Positions 1-6,728 are shown, counted from the stretch's first letter. The stretch: DNA of 12,144 bases from Candidatus Aenigmatarchaeota archaeon (GCA_030666115.1 DAOUYM010000017.1:1-12144), one strand, 5' to 3'. Numbers and translations: made by a program. The notes: generated from the sequence alone by a model not told the origin.

Positions 1-12
1 GCGTCACCGATA

Positions 13-22
13 AGTTTATAAG
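13..22 (+). promoter_or_regulatory. TATA-like box for the 75-aa gene
   Basis: The sequence AGTTTATAAG resembles an archaeal TATA box. Transcription would be expected to begin about 25 nt downstream, near 43-47, giving a leader of roughly 65 nt before the ATG at 110. This differs from most other genes in the window, where the box lies about 25-30 nt from the start codon. No mapped start site supports this; the call is by sequence pattern only. Confidence 0.45.
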
Positions 23-97
23 TACCCAAAACCATTCTGAAAAGCCAACGTGCACTGCGCTGCCCTTGTTTTTTGGTCAGTGGCAAATAAATCAAAT

Positions 98-103
98 GGA
101 GGT
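98..103 (+). promoter_or_regulatory. Strong Shine-Dalgarno (GGAGGT)
   Basis: GGAGGT lies 6 nt before the ATG at 110 and is the best ribosome binding site seen in the window. It decides the start codon: the longer in-frame reading from GTG at 50 has no such site and would add a cysteine-rich tail unlike the rest of the protein. Confidence 0.75.
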
Positions 104-109
104 CATACA

Positions 110-337
110 ATGGTAGAATTCGAGACTATAAAAGCAGAGGAAGTAAAGTTCGGAAAGAACAACTTCCTGGAAGTCGCAAGGAAAAAGGCAAAGTCCGAAG
201 AGGGCGAGAATGAATTCATAGCAATATCAAGAGGGTTCTTCCTTCCTGATGGAACCAAGAGATTCAAGAAATCTCTCGCAATACCCGACGACGATGCAAT
301 AAAGGACTTCGTTTCAAAAAATGTAAAGGAACTTTAA
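110..337 (+). CDS. Small conserved-looking protein of 75 aa, possibly nucleic-acid binding
   Basis: I do not recognise this protein with certainty. It is 75 aa, highly charged, with many Lys and Glu residues and no cysteine, signal peptide or membrane segment, so it should be cytoplasmic. The N-terminal half (residues about 1-30) reads as beta-rich and charged. Residues 36-57 (from EFIAISRGFF through GTKRFKKSL) look like two beta strands joined by a turn, and the last 15 residues form an amphipathic helix. That strand-strand-helix order recalls PC4-like single-stranded nucleic-acid-binding proteins, but this is a resemblance only. The start is set by GGAGGT 6 nt upstream. The gene stands alone, with its own TATA-like box, a long leader and a terminator, which suggests an independently and perhaps strongly expressed product. 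A DNA or RNA chaperone role is inference. Confidence 0.8.
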   Translation: MVEFETIKAEEVKFGKNNFLEVARKKAKSEEGENEFIAISRGFFLPDGTKRFKKSLAIPDDDAIKDFVSKNVKEL

Positions 338-339
338 GT

Positions 340-355
340 AAACGGATTTCCGTTT
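340..355 (+). other. Inverted repeat just after the 75-aa gene
   Basis: AAACGG and CCGTTT face each other around a 4-nt loop (ATTT), starting 3 nt after the TAA stop. It is followed by an A/T-rich run (AGGAAATTTTT). It may protect the 3' end of the message or help termination, together with the stronger hairpin 30 nt further on. Confidence 0.45.
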
Positions 356-383
356 AGGAAATTTTTGAATCGGATTTGATTTG

Positions 384-417
384 AAAGACGCGGTGCGAAC
401 CGCTCTTTTTTTGTTTT
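384..417 (+). terminator. Hairpin plus T-tract terminator
   Basis: AAAGA-C-GCGGT pairs with ACCGC-TCTTT around a GCGA loop, with one bulged C, and runs straight into a T-rich stretch (TTTTTTTGTTTT). This looks like an intrinsic terminator for the 75-aa gene. Archaeal termination depends mainly on the T-tract, so the hairpin may instead act in RNA stability; both elements are visible here. Confidence 0.6.
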
Positions 418-465
418 ATTTGATTCGGTTAGATGCAGGTATATGGGTTTTTTGGTTTTCTTTTG

Positions 466-478
466 GCTTTTTTAATAA
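466..478 (+). promoter_or_regulatory. TATA-like box of the GluRS-like gene
   Basis: GCTTTTTTAATAA is A/T-rich and centred about 26 nt before the ATG at 499. With the usual archaeal spacing, transcription would start at or next to the start codon, giving a leaderless message. No Shine-Dalgarno is visible between 480 and 498, which agrees. Confidence 0.5.
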
Positions 479-498
479 CCCGGGGATAAGATAATATT

Positions 499-2178
499 AT
501 GGATCAGAATGATAAGGATATGATAAAGAGACATGTGATTCGTAACGCTGCTCTTTATAATGGGATCCCAAACGAGGGTTCAGTCATGGGAGCCGTGATG
601 TCATCATATCCCGGATTCAGGAAGAATCCCAAGGAAACCAAGGATCAGGTCCAAACATCAATAAAATGGTTTAAATTACTCTCAACAGAGATGAAGAAAA
701 GGGAAACGGATTCTCTGGATGCTGAATTTCTTAGAAGGGAATGCAAGATACAGGAGGGACTTCCGCCGCTCAGGGACGCTGTCGAATGTAAGGTGGTGAC
801 CAGATTCGCGCCTTCACCAACCGGACCGCTGAGCATATTCCAGGTGTCCAGGGCTGTCATGATATCCTACCTCTATGCCAAACAGTACAAAGGAAGGTTT
901 GTGCTGAGGATAGAGGACACAGACGCCAGCAAGGTAAAGAAGGAATACTACGACATGATAAAGGAGGATCTCAGGAACGTCGGGGTTAAGTGGGATAAGC
1001 TGTTGCTGCAGTCAGACCAGATCCCCACCTACTACAAGTACGCAGAGGAGCTGATAAATAGGGGGGAGATATACGCCTGCTTCTGTCCTGCAGAGAAGTT
1101 CAGGGAGATCAAGAAGAAGAAGCAGAACTGCAAATGCAGGGACTGTTCACCCAAGGAGAACCTGGGGATATGGAAGAAGGCCCTTAAGGGGGTGTACAAG
1201 GATGGTGACGTCGTCTTCCGGTTTAAGACCTCGATGCATGATCCCAATCCGGTGCTGAGGGATCCGCCGCTCCTGAGGGTCAACAGGACCAGGCATCCAC
1301 TGAAGGGAACCAGGTACAAGGTGTGGCCACTGTATAACTTCTCCTGCACGATTGATGATCATGTTCTTGGGATAACGCACGTGTTCAGGGGCAAGGAACA
1401 CGAGCACAACACATCAGTACAGAGAAGAATATACGAGGCGCTTGGATGGAAACCGCCGGTCACTATAAACTTCGGGATGATCTACCTTCCTGGCGAGAAG
1501 TTCCACACCAGGAACGTGGTGGAAATGATCAGGTCCGGAAGGATATCCGGCTGGGATGATCCTGCCCTGCCCACTGTCCGTGCCCTTCTGAGGAGGGGAT
1601 TCAGTCCAGAGGCTTTCAGGATCTTCTCGACCCAGTGCAGCCTGACCAAGCACGACATCAATGTGAACTGGGAAACCTTCTACGGAATAAACAGGCGCGT
1701 CATCGATCCGGATTCGGACAGATACAGGGTTGTGATAAATCCGGTTGAGATAGACGTGGGTGGCTGTGTCAAGGACCTCTGTGTCGGTGACTTTGTGCCG
1801 GTCCGGGTCCATCCTGAGAAGAAGGAGACGAGGAAACTTCATGTAACCAGCAGGGTATACGTATCAAGGGAGGACTTCAGGAAGCTCAGGGGAAAGAAAG
1901 TGAGGCTGCTGGACCTGTTCAATGTCAGCCTGGACAGGAAGACCAAATCCCTCAAGTCCCAGGCAATAAGCAACAGCATGCAGAAGATCCAGTGGGTTCC
2001 GCGGGGCGGCATTGACGTCACTGTGATCAATCCTGACGGCAAGGAACTGAAAGGTATCGGGGAGCCTGAGATGAAGAATCTCAAGGAAGGCGACGTGATC
2101 CAGATGCTGAGGATAGGCTTCGGAAGGGTTGACAAGAAGACCAAGACAGGAATCCGGATCGTCTTTGCGCATAAGTGA
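499..2178 (+). CDS. gltX: Glutamyl-tRNA synthetase family protein with degraded HIGH and KMSKS motifs
   Basis: This is a 559-aa member of the archaeal GluRS/GlnRS class I family, of normal length. Residues 1-95 match the archaeal N-terminal helical domain. The catalytic Rossmann domain begins at RFAPSPTGP (102-110) and keeps RIEDTD (137-142), a cysteine cluster (C194, C196, C211, C213, C216) like the zinc-binding CxC/CxCRD segment of archaeal GluRS, WPLYNF (276-281), DDH (286-288), FRGKEH (296-301) and GWDDPALPT (351-359). Residues from about 395 to the end are the beta-barrel anticodon-binding region. The oddity is at the ATP site: where HIGH is expected the protein reads SIFQ (112-115), and the KMSKS-equivalent stretch reads FHTRN (335-339), with neither expected lysine. 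Known members charge tRNA(Glu) with glutamate using ATP. This one keeps the tRNA- and glutamate-side features but may not make the adenylate. It could be an inactive or repurposed paralogue, or a divergent active enzyme; the symbol marks family only. Confidence 0.85.
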   Translation: MDQNDKDMIKRHVIRNAALYNGIPNEGSVMGAVMSSYPGFRKNPKETKDQVQTSIKWFKLLSTEMKKRETDSLDAEFLRRECKIQEGLPPLRDAVECKVVTRFAPSPTGPLSIFQVSRAVMISYLYAKQYKGRFVLRIEDTDASKVKKEYYDMIKEDLRNVGVKWDKLLLQSDQIPTYYKYAEELINRGEIYACFCPAEKFREIKKKKQNCKCRDCSPKENLGIWKKALKGVYKDGDVVFRFKTSMHDPNPVLRDPPLLRVNRTRHPLKGTRYKVWPLYNFSCTIDDHVLGITHVFRGKEHEHNTSVQRRIYEALGWKPPVTINFGMIYLPGEKFHTRNVVEMIRSGRISGWDDPALPTVRALLRRGFSPEAFRIFSTQCSLTKHDINVNWETFYGINRRVIDPDSDRYRVVINPVEIDVGGCVKDLCVGDFVPVRVHPEKKETRKLHVTSRVYVSREDFRKLRGKKVRLLDLFNVSLDRKTKSLKSQAISNSMQKIQWVPRGGIDVTVINPDGKELKGIGEPEMKNLKEGDVIQMLRIGFGRVDKKTKTGIRIVFAHK

Positions 2179-2186
2179 ATAAGGAT

Positions 2187-2475
2187 CTAATTCTCACTGC
2201 CCTGTTTCAGTGCCTGCTTTAGTTTCTTGCTCTCGAATAATTCAATTACTTCTTCATAGGGGATTATTCTATGTGTGGGGCGATCTGTAGGATCAGGATA
2301 TGTCTCAGTATAGCAGTTGCCGCAACAGTATATAAGGTTAATATTTAAGGTTAGGGTCTTTAAGGTTAATATCTTTAATGTTGGGGTCTTCTACCAGAAA
2401 GTAAAGGGCTCTTTCATCAGTAATGTGTCCGGGGCATCCATCTCTGTCACATCTTATGGTGATATTACCAGGCAT
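2187..2475 (-). pseudogene. Small cysteine-rich (zinc-finger-like) gene split by a 2-nt deletion in a tandem repeat
   Basis: Two reading-frame pieces lie end to end. Reading from ATG at 2475, frame 1 gives 45 aa with ITIRCDRDGCPGH near the start and stops at TAA 2340-2338. The other frame continues as YCCGNCYTETYPDP, then a PYEEVIELFESKKL helix, and ends at TAG 2189-2187. The join falls in a tandem DNA repeat whose copies are 30 and 28 nt. Restoring the 2 nt (AG) missing from the downstream copy joins the frames exactly into about 96 codons, with the decapeptides DPNIKDINLK and DPNLKDINLI in tandem. Cysteine pairs before and after the repeat (CxxxxC and CCxxC) suggest a zinc-binding fold; function is unknown. 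A TATA-like box sits 24 nt upstream. The stop lies 8 bp from the convergent GluRS-like gene. Options are a true pseudogene, a sequencing or assembly error, or programmed frameshifting. Confidence 0.65.
2333..2390 (-). repeat. Imperfect tandem repeat, 28 + 30 nt
   Basis: Copy one is 2333-2360 and copy two 2361-2390. Both begin TAAGGTTAATAT and end GGGTCTT on the + strand. They differ by 2 nt next to the shared 12-mer (CTTTAA in one, TTAA in the other) and by a few substitutions. A 30-nt unit encodes ten residues in frame on the - strand; the 28-nt copy breaks that frame. The pattern is what replication slippage in a short coding repeat would leave. Confidence 0.75.
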
Positions 2476-2490
2476 GTTAGATGGTTAGAA

Positions 2491-2505
2491 ATAAGTTTTA
2501 TAAGG
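2491..2505 (-). promoter_or_regulatory. TATA-like box of the split cysteine-rich gene
   Basis: On the - strand this reads CCTTATAAAACTTAT, a good archaeal TATA-like box centred about 24 nt before the ATG at 2475. It lies in the 52-bp gap after the T2SSF gene, so the small gene appears to have its own leaderless promoter. This supports the region being, or having recently been, a real gene. Confidence 0.55.
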
Positions 2506-2527
2506 ACCCATTATGAGACGTCTATTG

Positions 2528-4750
2528 CTATGCTATTACTCCAATGCCTTCGAGGGCAGATGATATGAGCTCGCCGAACATTGAGCTGGACATCATTGCA
2601 ACCAGGAAGTAGAGGACAAGTCCTATTATCAGCATCTTTCCTATGGAATTCCACTGCTTGACCTTGTCGTCACCATGCATTATCCTGGTGGTGAATATCC
2701 CCAGTATTATTATCACTTCAAGCAGATAGACCCCGACAATGAACTGGAACATTTCCGGGGAAGTGGAACTGCCCATGTTACCGAAGATGCTTGTCATGTC
2801 ACCGAATCCCATGCCTTCATTGAAGCCCGCACCCTCCAGGTACCTGCCCAGAGTGGAGAGTACCTTGACTATTATGTCGGTCATGGATACTATGAGGCCT
2901 GTTATCATCGGTGTCAGGAAGTAGGCCTGGAACTTCATGGAAGAGGCGGTGTCTGAAAGCAGCTCCCTTATGTACTCCTGGGTCTCCCTCATGTTCTTGA
3001 GGTAACGCGCAATCCTCAGCATGGATTCTGACGCATACTGTATCCCTGCCTTTGACGTGTCAACCACGACGTACATGACATTCCTTATCAGCTTGGATGG
3101 ATAGTAACGGAGTGCGCCCCACTTCTCGTTGAACAGGGCATCCTCGAAGGTCATTCCAAGGTTCCTGATGTTCCTCAGTATCAGCCTGAAGAGGTCGGCT
3201 ATCTTCAGATCCTTCACGTCGTCTATGGACTTCTCTATTGCCAGCTCTGTTGGCGTGCCGCCTGATATGCGGTTTCCCAGCTGGAACAAAGCCAGCTCAA
3301 ACTCCCCCTCTGTGCTCTGTATGTCTGACTGTATCATGTCCTTCTGGTAGTTGGAGAGTATTGAATAGATCGCGATGGAGAAACCAATACCCAGCACAAT
3401 GATCATTGACATCATCAGGGACACTATCGAGTGATCACCCTTTACTCCTGAGAATATCAGTTCAGGATTCTGTAAAAAGAATATGATCGGGTACGCGGTC
3501 ATTGCTACAAGTACCAGTATTGCTATCGGAAGCACGGGCAGCGTCGTCTTCCCAACCGTGAACCTGCCCTTCTTTGGTATGTCCGGGTGAGCTGATATGT
3601 CAACCTGGGAGAAGGTAACGGGTCGTTTGCTCAGCGTGTAATTTATGAACCATAAGATCACGATCGGAAGCACAATGTTATATCCTATTATGAAGTGGAC
3701 TGGACCGACAAGGTCAGCCATGAAAACCGCTGTCAGGGGTGCCATTATGGTTCCCAGTATCGGCAGCACAATATCCATCATGTGTATGATCATGACAGGC
3801 ATCTTCATCTCCTGCGCATAATGCTTCATCCTGGTCTTGGTCCCGTCGAGTATCACTTCCAGGGCTTCGTCCAGGACAGCTTTTGCCTTTTCAGGGACAT
3901 GTGTCTGGGAATCCCTTATCAGTCGCATCGCCTCTGCGAACTCCTCGTTCTCTGGCTTCCACTTGGATATGTAATCAGTCATGGCGTCAGAGGCTGACAG
4001 ATATTTCCTCATCTCGATGTCCCAGAGGAGGCGTCTCATGTCCCAGGCCAGTTCACCGGATACATTGGATGCAGAGAACCTGAGTGCCTTCTCCAGGTTA
4101 GGGCTGGATCTCATTGAGATGACCATGTAAAGAACAGCTATAACCACCTGTGACGATGCCTTGACCCGCATGGCCTTGACCATGGATTTGGGATACGTGA
4201 ATAAGTAGTAGCCGATCAATATCCCCAGCACGATCATTCCCAGACCAGCAATTATAATGGTCATGGTGAGCATTCCTGTCATCACCATGCTCAGCAGTAT
4301 GCCCATCGCGATTATGACAAAGAGCAGTATGGTTGAGATGAACAGCGACATCACAGATTCAGGCGTTATCCTCATTCCAGTGAAAGCAATCGCGGCCTCA
4401 AGTTCCTGCTTGCTTTTCTGGTCAGGACTTATCTTAATGAACTTCTCAGCGGTCCTTGCCAGTCTTTCATACCAGTGGGGGTTCTTCTTGGACTCTGCCT
4501 CCTTGAACAGTCTGTACTCCCTGGATGTGAGGACCAGTTTCCTCTTGCTTGGCGGCAGGTAGACCCTCTTGTGACTGGGGATTATTTCATGACCATGCTC
4601 TTTCCAGTACCTTTCCTTCTCTTCCCTCTTTTCCCTCATTTCCTTGTCGTGCTTATCATGCTTGTCGTGCTTCCCGTACTTGTGATGCTTGTCGTACTTG
4701 CCGTGTTTTCTATGTTCCTTGGATTTCTTCTTTCCGCCAAAAATCGCCAT
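2528..4750 (-). CDS. TadC/FlaJ-like type II secretion system F domain membrane protein with His/Lys-rich tail
   Basis: The 740-aa protein has the layout of archaeal pilus/archaellum platform proteins. A cytoplasmic N-terminal part of about 130 residues comes first, then hydrophobic segments near 135-185, a T2SSF-like helical domain at about 200-315, membrane segments near 318-372, 403-426 and 440-466, a second T2SSF-like domain at about 480-605, and membrane segments near 607-635, 668-690 and 705-722. Such proteins sit in the membrane, contact a secretion ATPase, and drive assembly of pilin-like fibres. The gene for that ATPase and any pilins are not in this window, so the fibre served is unknown. 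Residues 13-36 are unusual: almost only Lys, His, Asp, Gly and Tyr, with seven His and a KHD repeat. ATG at 4750 is chosen because a TATA-like box lies 28 nt upstream. The 119-aa gene precedes it on the same strand by 37 bp. Confidence 0.85.
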   Translation of the reverse strand: MAIFGGKKKSKEHRKHGKYDKHHKYGKHDKHDKHDKEMREKREEKERYWKEHGHEIIPSHKRVYLPPSKRKLVLTSREYRLFKEAESKKNPHWYERLARTAEKFIKISPDQKSKQELEAAIAFTGMRITPESVMSLFISTILLFVIIAMGILLSMVMTGMLTMTIIIAGLGMIVLGILIGYYLFTYPKSMVKAMRVKASSQVVIAVLYMVISMRSSPNLEKALRFSASNVSGELAWDMRRLLWDIEMRKYLSASDAMTDYISKWKPENEEFAEAMRLIRDSQTHVPEKAKAVLDEALEVILDGTKTRMKHYAQEMKMPVMIIHMMDIVLPILGTIMAPLTAVFMADLVGPVHFIIGYNIVLPIVILWFINYTLSKRPVTFSQVDISAHPDIPKKGRFTVGKTTLPVLPIAILVLVAMTAYPIIFFLQNPELIFSGVKGDHSIVSLMMSMIIVLGIGFSIAIYSILSNYQKDMIQSDIQSTEGEFELALFQLGNRISGGTPTELAIEKSIDDVKDLKIADLFRLILRNIRNLGMTFEDALFNEKWGALRYYPSKLIRNVMYVVVDTSKAGIQYASESMLRIARYLKNMRETQEYIRELLSDTASSMKFQAYFLTPMITGLIVSMTDIIVKVLSTLGRYLEGAGFNEGMGFGDMTSIFGNMGSSTSPEMFQFIVGVYLLEVIIILGIFTTRIMHGDDKVKQWNSIGKMLIIGLVLYFLVAMMSSSMFGELISSALEGIGVIA

Positions 4751-4773
4751 ATTATTAATTGTGTTCGCTTAGC

Positions 4774-4784
4774 TAAAAATATAG
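4774..4784 (-). promoter_or_regulatory. TATA-like box of the T2SSF gene
   Basis: On the - strand this reads CTATATTTTTA, centred about 28 nt before the ATG at 4750. It lies just after the 119-aa gene's stop codon (4788-4790). No Shine-Dalgarno is clear, so a leaderless or near-leaderless start is likely. Read-through from the upstream gene is also possible. Confidence 0.45.
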
Positions 4785-4787
4785 TTA

Positions 4788-5147
4788 TCACACCATACCA
4801 TAGAGATTGTACTCTATGGAAATATCGAAACCAGGGCCGTCACGGATTGAGAGTGATTGAAAGTCCCACAGGGCTTCATAGTCTTCCTTTGTTATGATCA
4901 CACGAATTTCTTTGATCTCATCGGAGTATGATCCTGGCGGGATAAAATTTGCCTTGCTTATGATCGCTTTTCTATTAAGTTTGAGTGTAACTTTTTTATT
5001 CAGACTGTGCCCATCACTTCCGTCCTGAAGTTCTGCTTCAAGGGGACCGCTTAGTAGTGATCGGTATCCTTTCGCATCCATAAAGAACTGATAACGCCCG
5101 TCACGAATATAGGCTTTCATGTGCTTGTATTCATGCCCGTCTTCCAT
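4788..5147 (-). CDS. Hypothetical protein, 119 aa
   Basis: I do not recognise this protein. It is 119 aa, soluble, without signal peptide, membrane segment or cysteine, and reads as mostly beta strand: for example KAYIRDGRYQFFMDAKG (about 11-27), KKVTLKLNRKAII (51-63), EIRVIITKEDYEALW (80-94) and FDISIEYNLYGM near the end. The 80-94 stretch looks like a strand followed by a helix. ATG at 5147 is chosen over the internal ATG at 5120 because a TATA-like box lies 25 nt upstream. It is real rather than a shadow because it fills the gap between two genes, has a promoter in the right place, and nothing codes opposite it. It precedes the T2SSF gene by 37 bp on the same strand, so a shared transcript is possible, but a functional link is inference only. 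Confidence 0.65.
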   Translation of the reverse strand: MEDGHEYKHMKAYIRDGRYQFFMDAKGYRSLLSGPLEAELQDGSDGHSLNKKVTLKLNRKAIISKANFIPPGSYSDEIKEIRVIITKEDYEALWDFQSLSIRDGPGFDISIEYNLYGMV

Positions 5148-5164
5148 ATATCAATGCTTGGCTG

Positions 5165-5179
5165 TAAATTATAAATACG
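5165..5179. promoter_or_regulatory. Shared divergent TATA-like element
   Basis: GTAAATTATAAATAC is a near-palindrome (GTA/TAC ends, A/T core) in the 56-bp gap between the 119-aa gene (-) and cysS (+). On the - strand it lies 25 nt before ATG 5147; on + it lies about 31 nt before GTG 5204. One element may therefore position transcription in both directions, or two overlapping boxes may be present. Confidence 0.45.
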
Positions 5180-5194
5180 GATAACAATAGATAA

Positions 5195-5198
5195 GGAG
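5195..5198 (+). promoter_or_regulatory. Possible Shine-Dalgarno (GGAG) for cysS
   Basis: GGAG lies 5 nt before GTG 5204 and 14 nt before ATG 5213, so if it is used it favours the GTG start. If transcription starts at about 5199-5203, as the TATA-like box predicts, this site would not be in the message and ATG 5213 becomes the better start. Confidence 0.4.
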
Positions 5199-5203
5199 TT
5201 ACA

Positions 5204-6718
5204 GTGGTTCGTATGGCTTTGAGATTCTACAACACCATGACCAGGAAGAAGGAAACCTTCAGGCCGCTCAGGAAGGGTGTTGTTACGATTTATAACTGCG
5301 GGCCCACGGTCTACAGCTATGCGCACATAGGGAACTTTCGTGCTTATGTGTTTGCTGACATACTTCGCAGGTACCTGGAATATAGGGGGTTCAGGGTCAG
5401 GCAGGTCATGAACATAACAGATATCGGGCACATGACCATGGACGAGGAGGCTGACGGGAAGGGCGAAGATAAGATAGAGATGATGGCCAGGAAAGAGAAG
5501 AAGGATCCCTGGCAGGTAGCCAGGTTCTATGAGAAGGCCTTTTATGAGGATTCTGCAAAACTGAACCTGAGCAAGGCCATGGTGTATCCAACGGCAACTG
5601 ACCACATAAAGGAGATGATCAGGATAGTTGAGAAGCTGGTGAAGAAGGGATATGCTTACGAGGTCAATGGCTCTGTCTTCTACAGCGTGGACAGCTTCAA
5701 GGATTACGGGAAGCTTTCAGGCAACCCCATAGAGAACCTGAAGATCGGTGCGAGACTGGAAGTGAACCCTGATAAAAAGAAGCCTTACGATTTCGCTCTA
5801 TGGATAAAGGATCCCAAGCACATGATGCAGTGGGACTCTCCATGGGGCAAGGGATATCCCGGATGGCACATCGAGTGCAGTGCGATGAGCATGAAGTACC
5901 TGGGAGAGACAGTCGACATCCACACGGGCGGGGAGGACAACATCTTCCCGCACCACGAGTGCGAGATCGCGCAGTCAGAAGGGGCGAACGGGAAGAAGTT
6001 CGTTCGCTATTGGATGCACACCAGGCATCTGCTGGTCAACGGCGAGAAGATGTCCAAGTCCAAGGGAAACTTCTTCACGTTAAGGGACCTGCTCAAGAAG
6101 GGTCACGACCCGAAATCGATACGATACTTGCTCCTCTCCGGCCACTACAGAATCAGGCTTAACTTCACTGAGAATGGACTGGGGTCAGCTGCAGAGACCC
6201 TTAAAAGACTGGAAGAGCTGGTCTCTAACCTGAGAGGAACGCATAAAGGAAAGCCAAACCCAGAAGTGAAGAAGCTCGTTGAGAAAGTCAGGAAGGACTT
6301 CGAAACAGCAATGGATGACGACCTCAACATCTCGCTGGCGCTTGGCAAGGTCTTCGATTTCGTCAGGGAGATGAACAAACTGGTTTCGGGTTCTGGGGGG
6401 ATCAGCAAGCAGGATGCTAAGCTGGCTCTCGAAACAATAATCGGGTTTGATAAGGTCCTTGGCCTGGGGCTGGATAAGATAAAGGCAGCGGTTGGGGAGA
6501 AGATCAGGATAAAGGACAGTGTATTCACGATACACTGGCAGGGTGTTAAGAGCAGGACCGAGGTAGAGCGGCTGATAAAGAAGAGGGACGTGCACAGGAA
6601 GGGGAAAGAATGGAAGGAAGCTGACAAGATAAGGGACAATCTCAATGACATGGGTTATATTCTGGAGGACACTGAAACGGGTATCAGGGTGAAGGGTACA
6701 GGAGCTAAGAAGGCATGA
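5204..6718 (+). CDS. cysS: Cysteinyl-tRNA synthetase
   Basis: CysRS joins cysteine to tRNA(Cys) using ATP, in the cytoplasm. The 504-aa sequence is a clear class I enzyme with intact signatures. CGPTVY carries the first zinc cysteine (C32), followed by HIGN (41-44, the usual CysRS form of HIGH). WHIEC gives the second zinc cysteine (C225), and HHE (250-252) the remaining ligands. KMSKS is at 282-286, followed by GNF. A helical tRNA-binding region follows from about 310 to the end, including a K/R-rich stretch with DKIRDNL near 467-473. The start is uncertain: GTG 5204 has GGAG at good spacing, while ATG 5213 begins MALRFYNTM, closer to how the family usually begins. The gene shares a divergent promoter region with the 119-aa gene and is followed 10 bp later by a metallo-hydrolase gene, probably on one transcript. 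Its intact motifs contrast with the GluRS-like gene 3 kb away. Confidence 0.97.
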   Translation: MVRMALRFYNTMTRKKETFRPLRKGVVTIYNCGPTVYSYAHIGNFRAYVFADILRRYLEYRGFRVRQVMNITDIGHMTMDEEADGKGEDKIEMMARKEKKDPWQVARFYEKAFYEDSAKLNLSKAMVYPTATDHIKEMIRIVEKLVKKGYAYEVNGSVFYSVDSFKDYGKLSGNPIENLKIGARLEVNPDKKKPYDFALWIKDPKHMMQWDSPWGKGYPGWHIECSAMSMKYLGETVDIHTGGEDNIFPHHECEIAQSEGANGKKFVRYWMHTRHLLVNGEKMSKSKGNFFTLRDLLKKGHDPKSIRYLLLSGHYRIRLNFTENGLGSAAETLKRLEELVSNLRGTHKGKPNPEVKKLVEKVRKDFETAMDDDLNISLALGKVFDFVREMNKLVSGSGGISKQDAKLALETIIGFDKVLGLGLDKIKAAVGEKIRIKDSVFTIHWQGVKSRTEVERLIKKRDVHRKGKEWKEADKIRDNLNDMGYILEDTETGIRVKGTGAKKA

Positions 6719-6728
6719 GGCGACTGGA

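Noticed and set aside
50..109. Longer start for the 75-aa protein from GTG 50
   Set aside because: It has no ribosome binding site, adds an unrelated Cys/Trp-containing tail, and bypasses GGAGGT placed 6 nt before ATG 110.
1414..1842. 142-aa - strand open frame inside the GluRS-like gene
   Set aside because: Antisense shadow of conserved GluRS sequence, with no start signals.
2317..2568. 83-aa + strand open frame
   Set aside because: It lies opposite the cysteine-rich gene and overlaps the T2SSF gene end; its repeats of Lys/Val/Phe come from the A/T-rich tandem repeat read backwards. No promoter fits.
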